Shown here: piece after piece, positions 60,201 to 64,000 of the stretch | How positions within the stretch are numbered: position 1 is the first letter of the stretch | Layout of the letters: the number at the start of each line of letters is the position of its first letter | Assembly (NCBI GenBank): GCA_001600455.1 | Contig: BCKC01000005.1 | Coordinates: 620,001-684,000, forward strand | Source: Endocalyx cinctus | Taxonomy: Eukaryota > Ascomycota > Sordariomycetes > Amphisphaeriales > Apiosporaceae | DNA: 64,000 bases | Reading direction: 5' to 3' | Notes under the pieces: model-generated | Databases searched by the model: none | What the model saw: only the letters and a program-made list of their open reading frames with translations | What the model was told of the DNA's origin: nothing | Position numbers and translations under genes: made by a program

Positions 60201-61136
60201 TCACAGTGACGTAGGCCGCTACCGTAGATTGATGCTTTACAATAGACGTTGTATGTATCGAGTGAATGAACAAATGGGATAGCTAAGGATAGGAGAAATA
60301 CATAGTTAGATTTTAGCAGATCAATCATAATCTATAGCTTGTGATTAGCCGAGGAGGATCTAGATGCCGGAGACGCTTTAGCGAACTTGAAATTTAGACA
60401 CTTACGTTTGAGAAGAGTAACTGAGCAGTTTCGTAATTCTCAAGTCGACCGTTTCCTCGAGGGATTACTGTTCTTATTATTGTGAAAGTAGAATCACTCT
60501 GGACACACATGACAGTAATAACACGAACCAGGAGGGGTTGAGCTTTATTATTTCATTTGCTCTGCATCCATTATCTTTTGATATTCTATTTAAATAAATA
60601 CCAACCCAACTCCGGTCGTAGCTCCATTAACGAGTCTTCATCCTCTTTGCAAACGCCCCTCAGAAGGCGATAAAATGTCAAACCGCCCAGTGCAAGGGTT
60701 GGGGTATTATTTGCTACTAGGACAAAAAAAAAACGATTAAGAAATCCCAAAATATCAACCACTCTTCCCCCTATATTACTCTCGGCCGAGTCACTCTACT
60801 GATTCTGCGGGTACGGACATAGAACTAAAATCCTCGTCTGCGCAACATTAGTGGCTCTAGGGGCGAGAAGGAGTTCGTCATGCTGTACAAATTCGAAAGC
60901 GGTCCGTATCTCTAAGTGAGTAAGAAACTATTTGGATAGATGCTTCGCAGAACGCAAGAGGCTGAAAATTCGCCGGGCCTTCTCGGCATGCAAATAATGA
61001 GCATATAACGCCGTTCTTATCATAAAAATCTACTACCCCTGCTGAGACGGGCAGTAAGCCCGTCGCATCTTCGTCGTATCGTAATCATAAAGGGGGCAAA
61101 ATAGTCACTGCACCGGTAATATTATCACGTGGTGAA
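60201..61136. other. Convergent intergenic region, no gene
   Basis: The 3' regions of the PIG-M and F-box genes. No supported ORF. Confidence 0.65.
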
Positions 61137-63101
61137 TTAGACGATCGTAATACCCCCTGACAGCATGGCATAATTAGCCAGCTTAAGGGAAAGCACACGC
61201 GATTTAGGGAAGTCTGGGCTGATGACGAGTCGGCCTTCTTTGTTATAACCCACTTCGCCAAAGCTCTCTACCATCTGTTCGAAGCGGATATCGGGCCGGA
61301 CACGATTGATCTCGGCCACGATCTCATCACTCCAAACGCCAGAGCACCACCCTTCTTTAATCATAAAATAAGGGTTCAAGGGCGGAACGGGTGAATCTAG
61401 CCATGAACAATTAGTGATGTTTTTTTGAGATTCGGAACGGGCATCAGAATACTTACCAAGATCTACGTATCTGATCCTCAAGAGTTCCACGGCCTTGAGG
61501 CGCTCTAAGGCCCGAATGCCGCCAAGAACGAGCTGCTCAAAAGCGGCGATAAAATGCATATCAGTTATGCCAGAACCCGACTCATTCCACTGAGCGTTCT
61601 TTCGACAACAATTTTTGACGGTGACGTCAATCGTCTTTAGTCTGGTGGTACGAGGATTCGACAGTTTGGCAAGCGCATCAAAAAATCCGTGACACAGACG
61701 ACCGGTATAAGCCAGGTGTTCCAAGTTGCTCGCCGCTCTCGCCATTTTATCGCACCAGTGCACCTGCTCACACACCTTGTGGTAAAACGTAGGGCAGGCC
61801 ATCTCCCTCCGATAGTCACATTCGAGACAGAGGTTGAGTTTCGTAATCTTCGGGTCTAGAGTTTCGAGCGTGCTCGCCATGCTGAGATAGCTCTTAGACT
61901 TGGGTTTGGCGTAAGTACCGTGCCACTCCTCCAGATTTGGTAGCGCCGCAGAGATTATCTCCCAATCTTTGGCTTGACGTATAATATTCCATTGCCCTTT
62001 GACGACAAGTGTGCCGACAGAAGGGATGGTCGGCAAGGCTCGAGAGACGTTGGCAGGACCGGGAACGCTGAATCGTACGCGCGGAGCCTTCTTTCTCTCC
62101 CCGCCTTCGAGCGTCAGGACGCGGACCTCGGGAAAAGTCATACTGACAAGATAGAAAACCTCCTCTAACGTGGCATTGTCCTGGGGCAGGGCATACGTTG
62201 CGCTAGCAATCCCCTCGGGCGAAACGGTAGGCAGCGAAAGCGAGGTATGACCCGGGGTAAAGGTGTATCTAGGCTGGAAGACCGGGAACCAGACCTCGAT
62301 ATGTTTAACGTAAGATCTGAGATGGGGATGCTGCACAAAGAACTTGACGACGTCGTTACCGGCGTTTACAGTTGCCTTGTGTTTGATGTGTCGATATAAT
62401 CGAGCTTGCACCAAGAACCTCCATAGGGGGCTAACCAAAGCAAGATTGGAGAGCTCTTTCCGCCTCGAATGTCGTAAAGCGGTACTCCAGCTTCGGGCAT
62501 TGGTATTTGGTATGCTCAGGGAGCTAGGAGAAGTAGTCGAAACGCGATAACCGAAAAGATGATCGAGGATGCATTCGTGAATTTCGGTGGGTAATTCGCT
62601 GAAAGTGTCTCTCGGTCTCTGCTCGGCGGCAAGCGTACATACGGGGCTAGCCTCAACGCTGTCGAGGGACTCCGAGGAAGGAGACTGACAGGTCAGGCAA
62701 CGAATATCAGTTTGACCCTGCTGTGCATTGGGGAATGGAGTACTGCTGGGCCGTGTAGGCGGTATGAAATCAGTCGACTTGGGTTGTTCTAAGGGCGGAC
62801 TGGCAGGACCGGGAGTAACCGGGGTAGACAAAGTGGTCATAATGGCAGCCAGTTCAACGCTGGCAGTACTCTCATCGGCCTCATCTTCGTCTTCATCCCC
62901 ATCGAGGGATATATTCATATTGTTCATGTCCACATCTCTCTGGTTCATATCCCTCTGGATATATGATTCTTTTGAAATATGTAAATTCTGAACACGGTAA
63001 TCGAGTGCATCGGTAACTGCGTCTTCATCGCGAAGCAAAACCGGGTTCATCATCCTCGTAAGCGTCATCGCAAATCTAGATCCACTAGGGTTGATATCCA
63101 A
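61137..63101 (-). CDS. F-box protein
   Basis: I splice this as 63101-61457 plus 61396-61137 (634 aa). The 60-bp element at 61397-61456 has a GTAAGT donor, an ACTAAT branch-like sequence and a CTAG acceptor, contains no stop and is a multiple of three. Removal joins YVDL to DSPVPPLNPYFMI. The N-terminus is low-complexity and acidic (DGDEDEDEADES). The F-box (about 166-235) begins TFSELPTEIHECILDHLF and is split by a Ser/Asn-rich loop before LSNLALVSPLWRFLVQARLYRHI. The remaining 400 residues match the leucine-rich, non-canonical substrate-recognition regions of fungal F-box proteins. It should act as the substrate adaptor of an SCF ubiquitin ligase by binding Skp1; the target is unknown. Confidence 0.88.
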   Translation of the reverse strand: MDINPSGSRFAMTLTRMMNPVLLRDEDAVTDALDYRVQNLHISKESYIQRDMNQRDVDMNNMNISLDGDEDEDEADESTASVELAAIMTTLSTPVTPGPASPPLEQPKSTDFIPPTRPSSTPFPNAQQGQTDIRCLTCQSPSSESLDSVEASPVCTLAAEQRPRDTFSELPTEIHECILDHLFGYRVSTTSPSSLSIPNTNARSWSTALRHSRRKELSNLALVSPLWRFLVQARLYRHIKHKATVNAGNDVVKFFVQHPHLRSYVKHIEVWFPVFQPRYTFTPGHTSLSLPTVSPEGIASATYALPQDNATLEEVFYLVSMTFPEVRVLTLEGGERKKAPRVRFSVPGPANVSRALPTIPSVGTLVVKGQWNIIRQAKDWEIISAALPNLEEWHGTYAKPKSKSYLSMASTLETLDPKITKLNLCLECDYRREMACPTFYHKVCEQVHWCDKMARAASNLEHLAYTGRLCHGFFDALAKLSNPRTTRLKTIDVTVKNCCRKNAQWNESGSGITDMHFIAAFEQLVLGGIRALERLKAVELLRIRYVDLGKYSDARSESQKNITNCSWLDSPVPPLNPYFMIKEGWCSGVWSDEIVAEINRVRPDIRFEQMVESFGEVGYNKEGRLVISPDFPKSRVLSLKLANYAMLSGGITIV

Positions 63102-64000
63102 GTTTTCTCGCGCTCATGACCACCAAGCTAGAAAATTCGGACACGTCGAAGGGGGGTAAAAGTCGATAAGAACTATCGCGTTAAGAACAACTTATATTCG
63201 ACGGCGAGGACCGGATAGGCTTGGTTGATAGAATAAAATAAGGGTGGTGTTGTATCGGTGATAGATTATTATCTAGTTGACCTCTATTTCCTTCTACCTT
63301 TTGTCTCCTATTTGTTGATATATTGATTGATTGATTGATTGTTTTATTGATTTCTCACTTATTTTTTTTTCTAGGGGGTAAATAAAAGTTAAGTCGAATA
63401 AGAAATCTCTGAAGCGAAATCAACAGGTCTTTTCGAATTTAATAATCGGGGTCAGATGGTCGCGTGTCTCGAAGAAATGTGATAAGGACCCTGCTCTCAG
63501 GTTGGAGAGGAGAAGGGTTCAGGAGAAATGATTGAGTTTGGGCTACCTGGTAAGTAAAGACTAGGTTAGATAGATTTGGTGGACGTTCTTAATGCTAAGA
63601 CAAAATAAACGTCTTAGGAAAATATGATATTGAAGATATATGTTGAAAATGAAGAAATGTGTATATTGGTTTGCTTTGATCGATGTTAGAGAAAGTGGGA
63701 ATAAAAAAAAAAAATAATAAATAAATAAAAATAAAATAAAATAAAATAAGAAGTGAGTGATACCACGATTCCGAAGTTGGGATTAGGAATGAATTGAGTG
63801 AGTATGCCCAAGGAGTAGCGTAGTGTGTAGTTGCAAAGAGTAGATTAGGTATATTTAGGTATATTTAGGTAGGTACTTACTTCACTGGTCAGGTTCGTAT
63901 GTACTATAAAATAGGTACAGTAGGTACATTGAAACTTTTTTTTTTTTTTTTAATTTTTTTTTTTTTTTTAAGAGAGATTAGGAACCGAGTCAACTTTTCA
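63102..64000. other. F-box gene promoter and window end, no gene
   Basis: Contains TTGA repeats (about 63323-63340), an AAATA-type low-complexity stretch (63709-63750) and long T runs at the end (63936-63969). No supported ORF; a neighbouring gene may begin beyond the window. Confidence 0.55.
63709..63750. repeat. AT-rich AAATA-type low-complexity repeat
   Basis: Imperfect AAATA/AAAAT units upstream of the F-box gene. Confidence 0.8.

Noticed and set aside
1..64000. CRISPR array or prokaryotic operon
   Set aside because: The genes have spliceosomal introns and eukaryotic products. No regularly spaced direct repeats were seen.

Overview
This window is nuclear DNA from a filamentous ascomycete (Pezizomycotina, most likely Sordariomycetes). 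The genes carry short introns, typically 55-140 bp, with GTAAGT/GTGAGT-type donors and YAG acceptors. There are fungus-specific products (WSC wall protein, GPR1/FUN34/YaaH acetate carrier, Rng2-type IQGAP, a fungal AAA ATPase family), and the intergenic DNA is rich in poly-A/T tracts and short dispersed palindromes. I rebuilt 15 protein genes across their introns. In every case the exon sum is divisible by three and the frame joins cleanly.

Layout. 1-10.6 kb: a very large secreted or wall-associated WSC, Ser/Thr-rich protein, ribosomal protein uS5 (RPS2) and a G1/S-type cyclin, all on the minus strand. 10.6-20.8 kb: a long AT-rich, gene-poor stretch with no complete gene; two orphan exon-like segments (11.5-11.7 and 12.3-12.5 kb, minus strand) look coding but have no recognisable start. 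20.8-28.4 kb: two divergently transcribed genes of unknown function sharing a 651-bp promoter. One is a 566-aa protein with a retropepsin-like DSGA motif; the other is a 1629-aa protein with a Gly/Pro-rich linker and a C-terminal Cys/His domain resembling an OTU/papain-fold peptidase. This accessory-looking locus is the best candidate for something undescribed.

29-43 kb: a medium-chain quinone reductase-like enzyme, an IQGAP/Rng2 cytokinesis scaffold, IMP dehydrogenase and a ZIFL-type MFS transporter. 45-53 kb: an M28/PSMA-like membrane peptidase, an AAA ATPase of the fungal DUF7025 type and an acetate/ammonium transporter. 57-63 kb: a translin/TRAX protein with an 18-bp microexon, the GPI mannosyltransferase I catalytic subunit (PIG-M/Gpi14) and an F-box protein.

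Most of these are ordinary housekeeping genes and do not form an operon or a metabolic cluster. Dispersed features include an over-represented 10-bp palindrome TACCTAGGTA (five exact copies), a recurring TACTCCGTA 9-mer, short uORFs in front of the cyclin and IMP dehydrogenase genes, a degenerate tRNA-like segment at 44.7 kb, and one ambiguous base in a poly-T run at 54525. No CRISPR array, rRNA gene, intact tRNA or intact transposon was seen.
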